NCBI GenBank assembly: GCA_003219115.1
Contig: QHPN01000080.1
Location: forward strand, 1-25,798
Source of the DNA: Verrucomicrobiota bacterium
GTDB lineage: Bacteria > Verrucomicrobiota > Verrucomicrobiia > Chthoniobacterales > UBA10450
Direction of reading: 5' to 3'
Length of the DNA stretch: 25,798 nucleotides
This document shows, piece by piece, positions 16,617 to 22,976 of this stretch; position 1 is the first letter of the stretch, and every line of letters begins with the position of its first letter. Under the pieces are notes generated by a model. That model was not told the origin of the DNA and made no database searches. It worked only from the letters and a program-made list of their open reading frames with translations. The position numbers were made by a program, and so were the translations under genes.

Positions 16617-16708
16617 TTGCGGCGGTCTTCCGACGCGCCGTCCTGGTTAAGTCGGCAACTTGGAAGCAGCCCCGACCAAGGTGGGGATTGTCCGGTGGCG
16701 AACCGCTA
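16617..16708 (+). ncRNA. Structured RNA candidate, possibly small (4.5S-like) SRP RNA
   Basis: Between the stop at 16605 and the end of udgX, the + strand can fold into a long rod closed by GCGG (16619-16622) with CCGC (16703-16706), and CCTGGT (16642-16647) with ACCAAGG (16675-16681). The tip holds GGTTAAGTC (16645-16653) and GGAAGCAGCC (16662-16671). Bacterial SRP RNA has GGUCAGGUC, a GGAA tetraloop and GGAAGCAGCC at its tip. The 3' side matches fully; the 5' side differs at two positions, and the loop region is longer. The SRP assignment is therefore tentative. It could also be an unrelated structured spacer. Confidence 0.4.
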
Positions 16709-16715
16709 CTTGAAG

Positions 16716-17408
16716 CTATTGTGCGCTTGCAGCCTTAACAGCGACGCGGAGATCGGCGACGAAGCGTTTGTATTCGCGTTCGCGGGATGCTTCGTCGGGC
16801 TGGCGCAGGAGCGAGGAAGGATGGACCGTTGCCACGATTTTCCCGGCGAGACGCGACGACAAGACTTTGCCGCGTTCTTTCATGACACGGAAACTCGGGC
16901 CGAAGATTGTTTGCCCGGCCGTTGAACCCAGAACCACGACAAGTTTCGGTTCGACCAGACGCAGCTCGGCTTCCAGCCATGGCCGGCAGGCGGCGATGTC
17001 GCGCGCACTTGGTTTCTGATGAATCCGCCGTTTCCCGCGCGGTTCCCATTTGAAATGTTTCACCGCATTGGTGACATAAACTTCGTCGCGGTTGATTCCG
17101 GCTTCCTCGAGTGCGCGATTCAAAATTTTTCCCGCGGGACCGACAAACGGTTTGCCAGCTACATCCTCGTAGTCACCCGGTTGCTCACCGATCATGAAGA
17201 TCGTGGCGTGCTTTGGGCCCTCACCGAAGACGGTCTGCGTCGCTTTTTTGTAGAGCGGGCATGCGGTACACTCTTTCGCGGCGGCAGCGACTTTGGCGAG
17301 GCTGTTCGTATCGGGCACCGGCGCGGGCGCCCAGACATCGCCACCTGATTGTGCAATTATTTCAGGCTGTAATTTCACGGTTTGGAAAACGGCAACAACT
17401 GATTCCAT
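16716..17408 (-). CDS. udgX: Uracil-DNA glycosylase X (covalent, UdgX family)
   Basis: 230 residues from ATG 17408. The protein removes uracil from DNA, and UdgX members stay covalently attached to the abasic site through a histidine. The defining features are present: motif A GEQPGDYED (74-82), the KRRIH insertion (126-130) with the reactive His130, the iron-sulfur Cys pair ECTACPLY (Cys47, Cys50), Cys141 in AACRPWL, and HPSSLLR (196-202). Where ordinary family-4 enzymes have a cysteine in the VKCRP segment this protein has AVKHF, as UdgX does. An open extension to 17510 would overlap the divergent acetyltransferase start and adds only a basic low-complexity stretch, so I reject it. No SOS box is evident. 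Confidence 0.88.
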   Translation of the reverse strand: MESVVAVFQTVKLQPEIIAQSGGDVWAPAPVPDTNSLAKVAAAAKECTACPLYKKATQTVFGEGPKHATIFMIGEQPGDYEDVAGKPFVGPAGKILNRALEEAGINRDEVYVTNAVKHFKWEPRGKRRIHQKPSARDIAACRPWLEAELRLVEPKLVVVLGSTAGQTIFGPSFRVMKERGKVLSSRLAGKIVATVHPSSLLRQPDEASREREYKRFVADLRVAVKAASAQ

Positions 17409-17418
17409 CTCTGATTCG

Positions 17419-17943
17419 ATGATGCTCGAAACTCCGCGCTTAATTCTGCGCCCGTTCGCGGCCGAAGATCTCGATCGCTTGGCGGAGTTGATGGCGAACA
17501 AGGAGTTCATGCGATTCTCGATGGGTGCGCTGACGCGTGAACAAACGCGGGAGCGGTTTCTTGATAAAGTGATCGGATGGGACCGCGATGGTTTGCCTTC
17601 GCAATTCGCAATGATTATCCGGTCGAGCGGCGCGCTTGTCGGCTACTGCGGCTTCTTTCATCACGAAGTGGACGGCAAAATGGAAATCGAAATCGGGTAT
17701 AGATTGGATTGCGCCTATTGGAATCAGGGATTGACGACCGAAGCCGCGCGGGCGGTTCGCGATCACGGTTTTCGCGATCTAAAACTCGATTACGTCATTT
17801 CGCTGATTCATCCGGAAAATCTTCCGTCGCGTCGCGTAGCGGAAAAAAATGGAATGACGCTGGAACGGCAAGCGACCTTTAGAGGTTTCCCGACATTCGT
17901 CTTTTCGATTACGCGTCAGCGCTGGCTGGAGAGATTTTCTTAA
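17419..17943 (+). CDS. GNAT-family N-acetyltransferase (RimJ/RimL-like)
   Basis: 174 residues of the Acetyltransf_3 type. The N-terminus MMLETPRLILRPFAAEDLDRL is typical of RimJ/RimL relatives. IEIGYRLDCAYWNQGLTTEAARAVRDHGF contains strand 4 and the acetyl-CoA pyrophosphate loop region in its WNQGLTTEA form, and ENLPSRRVAEKNGMTLER is the usual C-terminal helix. The acceptor substrate is not predictable. ATG 17419 or 17422 is chosen; an open extension back to 17293 is antisense to udgX and has no family similarity. The start lies 10 bp from the udgX start on the other strand. The final codons contain the first copy of a 15-bp direct repeat that recurs in the end of parA. Confidence 0.85.
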   Translation: MMLETPRLILRPFAAEDLDRLAELMANKEFMRFSMGALTREQTRERFLDKVIGWDRDGLPSQFAMIIRSSGALVGYCGFFHHEVDGKMEIEIGYRLDCAYWNQGLTTEAARAVRDHGFRDLKLDYVISLIHPENLPSRRVAEKNGMTLERQATFRGFPTFVFSITRQRWLERFS

Positions 17944-18037
17944 CCGCTAATGCACGCGAATAAACGCGAATTTTCATTCTGATTAGTGTGCATTGGTGTT
18001 TATTCGCGGTTAAGAAATGCTTTCAGCGCTGGCTGGA
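17916..18037. repeat. Inverted-repeat element bounded by a 15-bp direct repeat, between convergent genes
   Basis: TCAGCGCTGGCTGGA occurs at 17916-17930 and again at 18023-18037. Between the copies, TTTCTTAACCGC (17936-17947) and GCGGTTAAGAAA (18006-18017) pair over 12 bp, GCGAATAAAC (17956-17965) pairs with 17998-18007, and AATGCAC (17949-17955) pairs with 17988-17994, so alternative foldings exist. The inner sequence is made of degenerate CGCTAAT/CGCGAATAAA units. It spans the whole spacer between the GNAT gene and parA and enters both coding ends. It could act as a two-way terminator. Confidence 0.65.
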
Positions 18038-18807
18038 ACTGGCGCCTGACGTCGGATGAATTCCTCGGCAAGAGCGCGGTAGGCGCGCGCGCCAGCGCCG
18101 GACTTGTCGTATTCGAGAATGGTTTTGCCGAAGCTGGGCGCTTCACTCAGGCGGACGGTGCGCGGAATTACCGTGGTATAAACCTTATCGCCGAAATGCT
18201 GGCGCACTTCCGCCACGACTTGTGAGCTCAAATTGGTGCGGCTGTCGAACATGGTCATGAGAATGCCGCCGATCTGAACATTCGGGTTCGCTCCGGAATC
18301 GCGCACCTGCTCAACGACGCGGACAATTTTCACGAGACCTTCCAACGCGAAATATTCGCATTGAATCGGAGTGAGAATTTCGTCGGCGGCCGCGAGCGCG
18401 TTGCTCATGAGGATTCCGAGGGAGGGCGGGCAGTCGAGCAGCACAAAATCGAAAGCGCTGTCGGCACGCAACGGCTGCAATGTTTGGGCGAGTCGGAGCA
18501 AATGATCCGGCATGCGCGCAATTTCTACTTCGGCGCCAGCAAGGTCGAGGTCGGCGGGAATAAGAAAGAGCTGCTCTAACCGGGTCGGCAAAATTTTCGC
18601 GGCCATAGCAGTCTGTCCCAGCAACGGTTCGTAAAGAGTTTCGCCTTCGAATTCCTGCATCCCGAGCGAACTGGTGGCGTTAGCTTGCGGATCAAGATCG
18701 ATGAGCAGGATGCGTTGCTCCTTTTCCGCCAGCGCCGCGCCGAGGTTCACCGCCGTCGTGGTTTTGCCGACGCCGCCCTTTTGATTCGCGATTGCGATGA
18801 TTTTCAT
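18010..18807 (-). CDS. parA: ParA/Soj-family chromosome or cargo partitioning ATPase
   Basis: 265 residues, normal for chromosomal ParA/Soj. The deviant Walker A KGGVGKTTT occupies 10-18 (signature Lys10), LLIDLDPQANATSSLG is Walker A', and FDFVLLDCPPSLGIL is Walker B. The protein dimerises on ATP, binds DNA non-specifically and positions the origin or other cargo. ParB, normally just downstream, is absent; a convergent acetyltransferase lies there instead, so the gene is an orphan ParA in this window. The ATG at 18807 overlaps by two bases the outer arm of the compound repeat at 18806-18946. In this direction the bases just upstream are GCTCCTCAGA, so no normal Shine-Dalgarno sequence precedes it. 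The C-terminal codons fall in the repeat ending at 18037. Confidence 0.9.
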   Translation of the reverse strand: MKIIAIANQKGGVGKTTTAVNLGAALAEKEQRILLIDLDPQANATSSLGMQEFEGETLYEPLLGQTAMAAKILPTRLEQLFLIPADLDLAGAEVEIARMPDHLLRLAQTLQPLRADSAFDFVLLDCPPSLGILMSNALAAADEILTPIQCEYFALEGLVKIVRVVEQVRDSGANPNVQIGGILMTMFDSRTNLSSQVVAEVRQHFGDKVYTTVIPRTVRLSEAPSFGKTILEYDKSGAGARAYRALAEEFIRRQAPVPASAESIS

Positions 18808-18946
18808 TCTGAGGAGCGCACGCGCCTCGCGTGTGCCTTTCGGCGCCTCGCCGAAAAGAAATCTGTAGTTCCGTTATCCCTGATCCAAACTTGCGTTCGG
18901 CGAGGCGCCGAACGCGGCACGCGAGGGCGCATGCGCTCCTCAGAAT
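18806..18946. repeat. Compound four-hairpin element, copy 2
   Basis: A perfect 15-bp outer inverted repeat (18806-18820 with 18932-18946) contains GGAGCGC, as in copy 1. Inside are CACGCG-CCT-CGCGTG (18819-18833), TTTCGGCG-CCT-CGCCGAAA (18838-18856), GCGTTCGGCG-AGG-CGCCGAACGC (18893-18915) and an imperfect fourth hairpin (18917-18934). The centre is a 36-nt unpaired stretch. The right half is close to the reverse complement of the left half, so the whole unit is a palindrome of palindromes. It fills the spacer between the LanB-like gene and parA. Confidence 0.8.
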
Positions 18947-18973
18947 TTCCGATAGCTACACTTTTCATCAGTT

Positions 18974-21373
18974 TCATCGCGGTATCATCAGCGTTCTCAA
19001 CTCGAAGGTGCGACGGCCATCGGCTTCGCGCCACCAAAGATCGTCGGGCGCGGGTAGCATTTCTGTGATTTCCAACTCGCCGGATTTGGTCAACCAGCGA
19101 TGAAAGATTTCGAGGAAAAGGTAACTCTCGAGATCGATGAACACGGGTTTGGTGTCTTTATCTCGGCCTTCGGCACCACTGCGCCGCAATGCCTGTTCCG
19201 TCGGGCGAATGTAAACGAAACGCGGCAGAGTTTTGGCGGCACGCAATCTTTCAACTCCGAGAATAAGGTCACGTGAAAGGCCAGAGAAGTTTCCAGCGCC
19301 CATTTCCTCAATGGAGACGGTCCAGGCCCGACGCTGGACGATGACGCGGCCGCAGCGCAATCGGGGTGTGTGGGGCGTGAGGCCGAATTGGAAGGGATGA
19401 AATCCGAGCGGAATGATCCAGTTGCGCGCGAAAGATCCGAGATATTCGCCGTTGGCGCGAAGCGCGACATCGCCCTGCTCATCGATGAAAACTTCGGCGC
19501 GCGCGGGTGGAACGGAACGCCACCGCGGATTGCCGCGCTGGGGCGACGCAAAGACCGCCTGCTGTGGAAGCGCGTCAAAGATCCGGACAGTGGTGTGCGC
19601 GGTAAAATCGGCGGCGAAAAAGCCGAAATGGAAGAATGGTTTGTCGCAGGTGCTCAGTTGAAGAGCGCGGGAGAGGGCGGCGCGATCAGGGCAGCTCCAA
19701 TACATGCAATGATGCAAGGTGGCGGCGGCGGGATGCAGCTCGCTCACGATCCAGCGATATTCGCCGCGCAAAATCGCGTCGTGTGATTTGGCGGCAAGTT
19801 GCAAATCGCCGGAAGGAAAAGTGAATTCGTCAAATTTCTGATAGGTGAAATTGTCCCGCACAACATGACAATCCGCAGCAGTGAGTTCGTACTCGTTGAG
19901 ATGCGCGTGAGGTTTTAGCCGTTCCCGAAAGGCGACTTTAACTTCCTGAAATGCCATGACCGCGAGCCCAACGAGACCCGGGCCAGTCAGTGGAAGTTTA
20001 GCTGTTTCGCATGCACGTAAAAAAGCAGGCAATGGAAGTGCGGTTTTTCCGACTTTCTCCAGCACGATCCTCAGCCCGGTGGCAACACGGGATGCAACGA
20101 ACGCGTAATTATCGCGCCAGAAATCGATCCACGGTTCGGCGTCGATTACGACTTCATCCAGCAGGGCTTCGCTGATCTCGAATTTGCAATCGCGAAAGCA
20201 TTCTTCCGCGATCGGATTGACCGCGGCATAGAGTGAACGTTGCCCGGGTTTGCGTTCCGCCCCGAGCTGCGAAAGCTGGTGCCGCGCGGAGGATAAAATT
20301 TGCTGGCGTTGCGTGGGCTCGCTCGTTTCAGCGAAATCGGCAGCGCATTTGATTAGTGAATCAGCGAACGGCAACCAACGATGTCGCGCCGTGCCGAGAT
20401 GCCAGGCGGCAACGTCATCGCGCAAAATCTGGAATGCCAACGGCTCGAGTGCTGGAACTTCCAAGGCCGCAATCAGAATCCTTTTGTCGAGGAGCCCGCT
20501 CACGACGTCCAACTCGACGTCAGCCAACCTAACCAACGCATGAATCGGTGTCGTTCCGTCGCATCGTGTAACAATTTCCAACTCCGCGGAGGTGAGGTCG
20601 ACGGCGTCGCCGCTGTCGACGAAGACGAAACGATGATCGATCAAGACGCCGCTTGGGTTTAAGCGTGGGCTCCGTTCTAAAAAAGTTTCCGAGTCGGCGT
20701 TAATCCCGGCGGCGAGGGCCTGTGCGGTCCAGCGTTCGAGGAACACGTCACGCCGCGAGATGCCTGGACGAGCTTCAAAACTGAGAACCGGTTCGCCTGA
20801 TCGCGCCGAACCCCAGGCAGAAGGGCCGAACTCGCTAAACGTGTCGTTCTTGGCAGCGATGCGCTGGAGATAAAGCAGGAGGTGACGCTCCCGTTCGCGG
20901 ACGCGGCTATTACGAGTCGGAAGCTCCTTGCCGGAATGGTCGATCAGATGATGAACCTCACCCGAGCCGAAGACGAGGTAGCGTGGAAGGATGCGTCGGC
21001 TGGTTTCAAGCAGGGCAATGCGGGCTGCGGTTAAATCCTTCTCGAGCTCCTCGTCGAGTTGCAAACGCGCCTGTTTCGCGGCGGCAGCGACGCGAACGTA
21101 TTCCTCAAGTTGTTGCGGAATTATCTGCTTCGGAATTTCGGAATGACGAATCGCGCTACGCCACGCCGCAAATTCTTCCGGGGTAAGACCGCTCTCGCGT
21201 CGGGTCACAAATTCGAGCGCAGTTTTCTTGAGCCGTTCGAGTTCGGTCTCTTGGGTTAGAAGTTCGCGTGCGGTAGCCGGGAGATTTGGAGTCGCAAGTT
21301 CCTCGAGAACGTCAAATGGAACTCCGGCCAGTCGAATCAGGAATGGCGAAGCGATGCGGTAAGCCGAGGACAC
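18974..21373 (-). CDS. LanB-type lanthipeptide dehydratase (glutamylation-domain) protein, stand-alone
   Basis: 799 residues from a GTG start. The N-terminus ASPFLIRLAGVP (Arg14), the segment YLQRIAAKNDTFSEFGPSAWG (168-188), the SELHPAAATLHHC region, and the C-terminal PRFVYIRPTEQAL (from 717), KPVFIDL (742-748) and EMLPAPDDLWW (771-781) are the block order of the Lant_dehydr_N family. That domain uses glutamyl-tRNA to glutamylate Ser/Thr of a precursor peptide, or in PEARL enzymes adds an amino acid to a peptide C-terminus. The separate elimination domain of full LanB is missing, as length and ending show. No precursor peptide, cyclase, protease or exporter is nearby. It follows a REC-kinase gene on the same strand, 139 bases downstream. 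Function is inferred from family only. Confidence 0.78.
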   Translation of the reverse strand: MSSAYRIASPFLIRLAGVPFDVLEELATPNLPATARELLTQETELERLKKTALEFVTRRESGLTPEEFAAWRSAIRHSEIPKQIIPQQLEEYVRVAAAAKQARLQLDEELEKDLTAARIALLETSRRILPRYLVFGSGEVHHLIDHSGKELPTRNSRVRERERHLLLYLQRIAAKNDTFSEFGPSAWGSARSGEPVLSFEARPGISRRDVFLERWTAQALAAGINADSETFLERSPRLNPSGVLIDHRFVFVDSGDAVDLTSAELEIVTRCDGTTPIHALVRLADVELDVVSGLLDKRILIAALEVPALEPLAFQILRDDVAAWHLGTARHRWLPFADSLIKCAADFAETSEPTQRQQILSSARHQLSQLGAERKPGQRSLYAAVNPIAEECFRDCKFEISEALLDEVVIDAEPWIDFWRDNYAFVASRVATGLRIVLEKVGKTALPLPAFLRACETAKLPLTGPGLVGLAVMAFQEVKVAFRERLKPHAHLNEYELTAADCHVVRDNFTYQKFDEFTFPSGDLQLAAKSHDAILRGEYRWIVSELHPAAATLHHCMYWSCPDRAALSRALQLSTCDKPFFHFGFFAADFTAHTTVRIFDALPQQAVFASPQRGNPRWRSVPPARAEVFIDEQGDVALRANGEYLGSFARNWIIPLGFHPFQFGLTPHTPRLRCGRVIVQRRAWTVSIEEMGAGNFSGLSRDLILGVERLRAAKTLPRFVYIRPTEQALRRSGAEGRDKDTKPVFIDLESYLFLEIFHRWLTKSGELEITEMLPAPDDLWWREADGRRTFELRTLMIPR

Positions 21374-21434
21374 CTTCGCAGCAAAACGAAAGTGCGGCGG
21401 GCTGACAAGTGGTTTGTAGGTTTACCGGAGACAA

Positions 21435-21491
21435 GCGGCGAAGTTCGTAGCCGCGATCAGGTGATCGGGGTGCCGGGATAGCCGATCCGGC
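21435..21491. repeat. Three adjacent hairpins in the kinase-LanB spacer
   Basis: GCGGC/GCCGC (21435-21439 and 21450-21454), CGATCA-GG-TGATCG (21454-21467) and GCCGGGAT with ATCCGGC (21472-21479 and 21485-21491, one bulge) follow one another in the 139-base spacer between two minus-strand genes. No T-tract accompanies them. They may be RNA structure controlling readthrough, or another decayed hairpin repeat; loops are not of the 3-nt kind seen in the compound elements. Confidence 0.45.
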
Positions 21492-21512
21492 AACAGGAAG
21501 CGCCGCCGGCGA

Positions 21513-22670
21513 CTAGCGATCGTGAAGGGGAAGCCGCAGGGTAAAAGTGGTTCCCTCGCCTAAAGTGCTTTTGACGTCGATCGATCCGTTGTGATCGTCG
21601 ATCACTTTTTTCGTGATGTAGAGTCCGAGACCAGTACCGTTCTTGCCCTGTTTGGTGGTGAAATAGGGATCAAATATTTTCCCGATTTCGTTCTCCGCAA
21701 TTCCATAGCCGGTGTCGCGAATCTGGATGTCGGCGTAAAGATCCTTTTCCCGGCAGTTGACGACAACTTTCCCATGCTTGTCAGTCGCTGCCTGGATGGC
21801 ATTAACAATAACGTTCTGGACGGCACGCGTCAGCTGGATCGGATCGCCGAGAACGATGCATTCTTCGTCGGCAATATGGCAGTCGAGTTGGACGCCGTTT
21901 TGCGAAGCCATGCCGCTAACGCTCTTGCCGACATCCTGGACGATGTTGGAGATCGAGACCGGTTTGGTTTTAGCGGCGCCCACCTTACCGTAGCTTTGCC
22001 ACATGGTGAGGAGTTCACGGCAAAGCCGAACGTTTTGCTCAATGATCTGAAGTTCTCGTGGCGAGCTCGTAGGCTGCAAGCCATTATTGCCGTCGCCGTG
22101 TTCCAGTTTCTTGGCCAGAATTTGGACATAACCCCAGACGATGGTGAGTGGATTGCTTAGATCGTGCACAAACTCAGCCGACGCCTGGCCGAGAGAAGCG
22201 AGACGTTCCTTTTGCGCGAGCTCATTCCGCAGGCGCTCGTTAAGCTCTTGAACTTCGTGTGCGGTCGCTTCGCTTTGACGCTGCAAACGGGTTCGCTCCA
22301 CGTTCCGGCTGATCACTTCGCGCATTTGGACTGCATCGAAAGGTTTGTTGATGTAATCGTTCGCGCCGAGGCGGAGCGCTTCTTGCGCCGTCTCGAGCGC
22401 GCCGAAGCCGGTGAACATGATTACGGAGAGGTGCGGATCGATTTCGCGAATCTTGCGCAAGCCGTCGATGCCGTTCATCCCGGGCATGCGAATGTCCATG
22501 ACAATTGTATCGGGGCGCTTTTCCTGTAAGAGCTGGAGACCGGTCTCGACGTTTTCGGCGGTGTGGACCTGATAGCTAGGTTTGAGAAGCATCCTCAAGC
22601 TCTCGCGTGGTCCAATCTCATCATCAATGATGAGGACTTTGGCGGGATCAGGGCTGGCGGAGATGTGCAC
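21513..22670 (-). CDS. Response-regulator receiver fused to histidine kinase (REC-HisKA-HATPase)
   Basis: A 385-residue soluble hybrid. The receiver domain (about 10-125) has Asp16-Asp17, phospho-acceptor Asp59 in VMDIRMP, Thr87 and Lys109. A coiled-coil linker (about 128-160) leads to the HisKA domain with His169 in EFVHDLSNPL, followed by the ATPase domain with N-box VIVNAIQAA (Asn290), DTGYGI, FDPYFTTK and GTGLGLY. The REC-first order means it is likely driven by another kinase and relays the phosphate. All catalytic residues are present. The start is GTG 22670. It is the first gene of the minus-strand series with the LanB-like gene and parA, separated by hairpin spacers, so cotranscription is possible but not certain. 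Confidence 0.9.
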   Translation of the reverse strand: MHISASPDPAKVLIIDDEIGPRESLRMLLKPSYQVHTAENVETGLQLLQEKRPDTIVMDIRMPGMNGIDGLRKIREIDPHLSVIMFTGFGALETAQEALRLGANDYINKPFDAVQMREVISRNVERTRLQRQSEATAHEVQELNERLRNELAQKERLASLGQASAEFVHDLSNPLTIVWGYVQILAKKLEHGDGNNGLQPTSSPRELQIIEQNVRLCRELLTMWQSYGKVGAAKTKPVSISNIVQDVGKSVSGMASQNGVQLDCHIADEECIVLGDPIQLTRAVQNVIVNAIQAATDKHGKVVVNCREKDLYADIQIRDTGYGIAENEIGKIFDPYFTTKQGKNGTGLGLYITKKVIDDHNGSIDVKSTLGEGTTFTLRLPLHDR

Positions 22671-22976
22671 TATAAGCGGGTTTAGAGCTAGGGCTGTGCC
22701 GTTTTCACTGTGAAATTATTGGGCTGAAAGAACTACGGGCTTGGCGCTGAGTGAAACAAAAAACGAGGATAGCGCAAGATCGATCTTGTGAATAACTGAA
22801 AATTTGTGAATAAGTGCGATGGGGCAAGGGGATGGAAATATAATGACTGTATTTAGTGTGAGCGTTAGAATTTGGGTTTTTGATGGACGCCGCAGGCTCG
22901 CCCACTTTCAATCGTAAGGTCTTTGTCGGGTTGCCCCAGGTAACCAGAGGGAATGCTTTCCCCGCGGAGCGGCATC
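22671..22976. promoter_or_regulatory. Divergent control region: direct repeat and -10 box for the ketosynthase gene
   Basis: A relatively AT-rich stretch between the kinase (minus) and the ketosynthase-like gene (plus). TTGTGAATAA occurs twice, at 22786-22795 and 22804-22813, with an 18-bp period. A perfect TATAAT lies at 22839-22844 on the + strand, which would start transcription near 22851; no good -35 box precedes it, so an activator bound at the direct repeats is plausible. A 68-codon minus-strand frame here has a TTG start and no support as a gene. Confidence 0.45.
22966..22969 (+). promoter_or_regulatory. Ribosome-binding site deciding the ketosynthase start
   Basis: GGAG lies 7 bases before ATG 22977. 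The upstream in-frame ATG at 22953 has its purine run touching the codon, so 22977 is preferred. Confidence 0.65.

Noticed and set aside
17293..17418. N-terminal extension of the acetyltransferase
   Set aside because: It is antisense to udgX and lacks family similarity before METPRLILR-type residues.
22705..22911. 68-codon minus-strand frame upstream of the REC-kinase, Ser/Thr/Cys-containing, considered as a LanB substrate
   Set aside because: TTG start, no ribosome-binding site, no leader-like or repeated core motif, and it lies across the promoter region of the ketosynthase gene.
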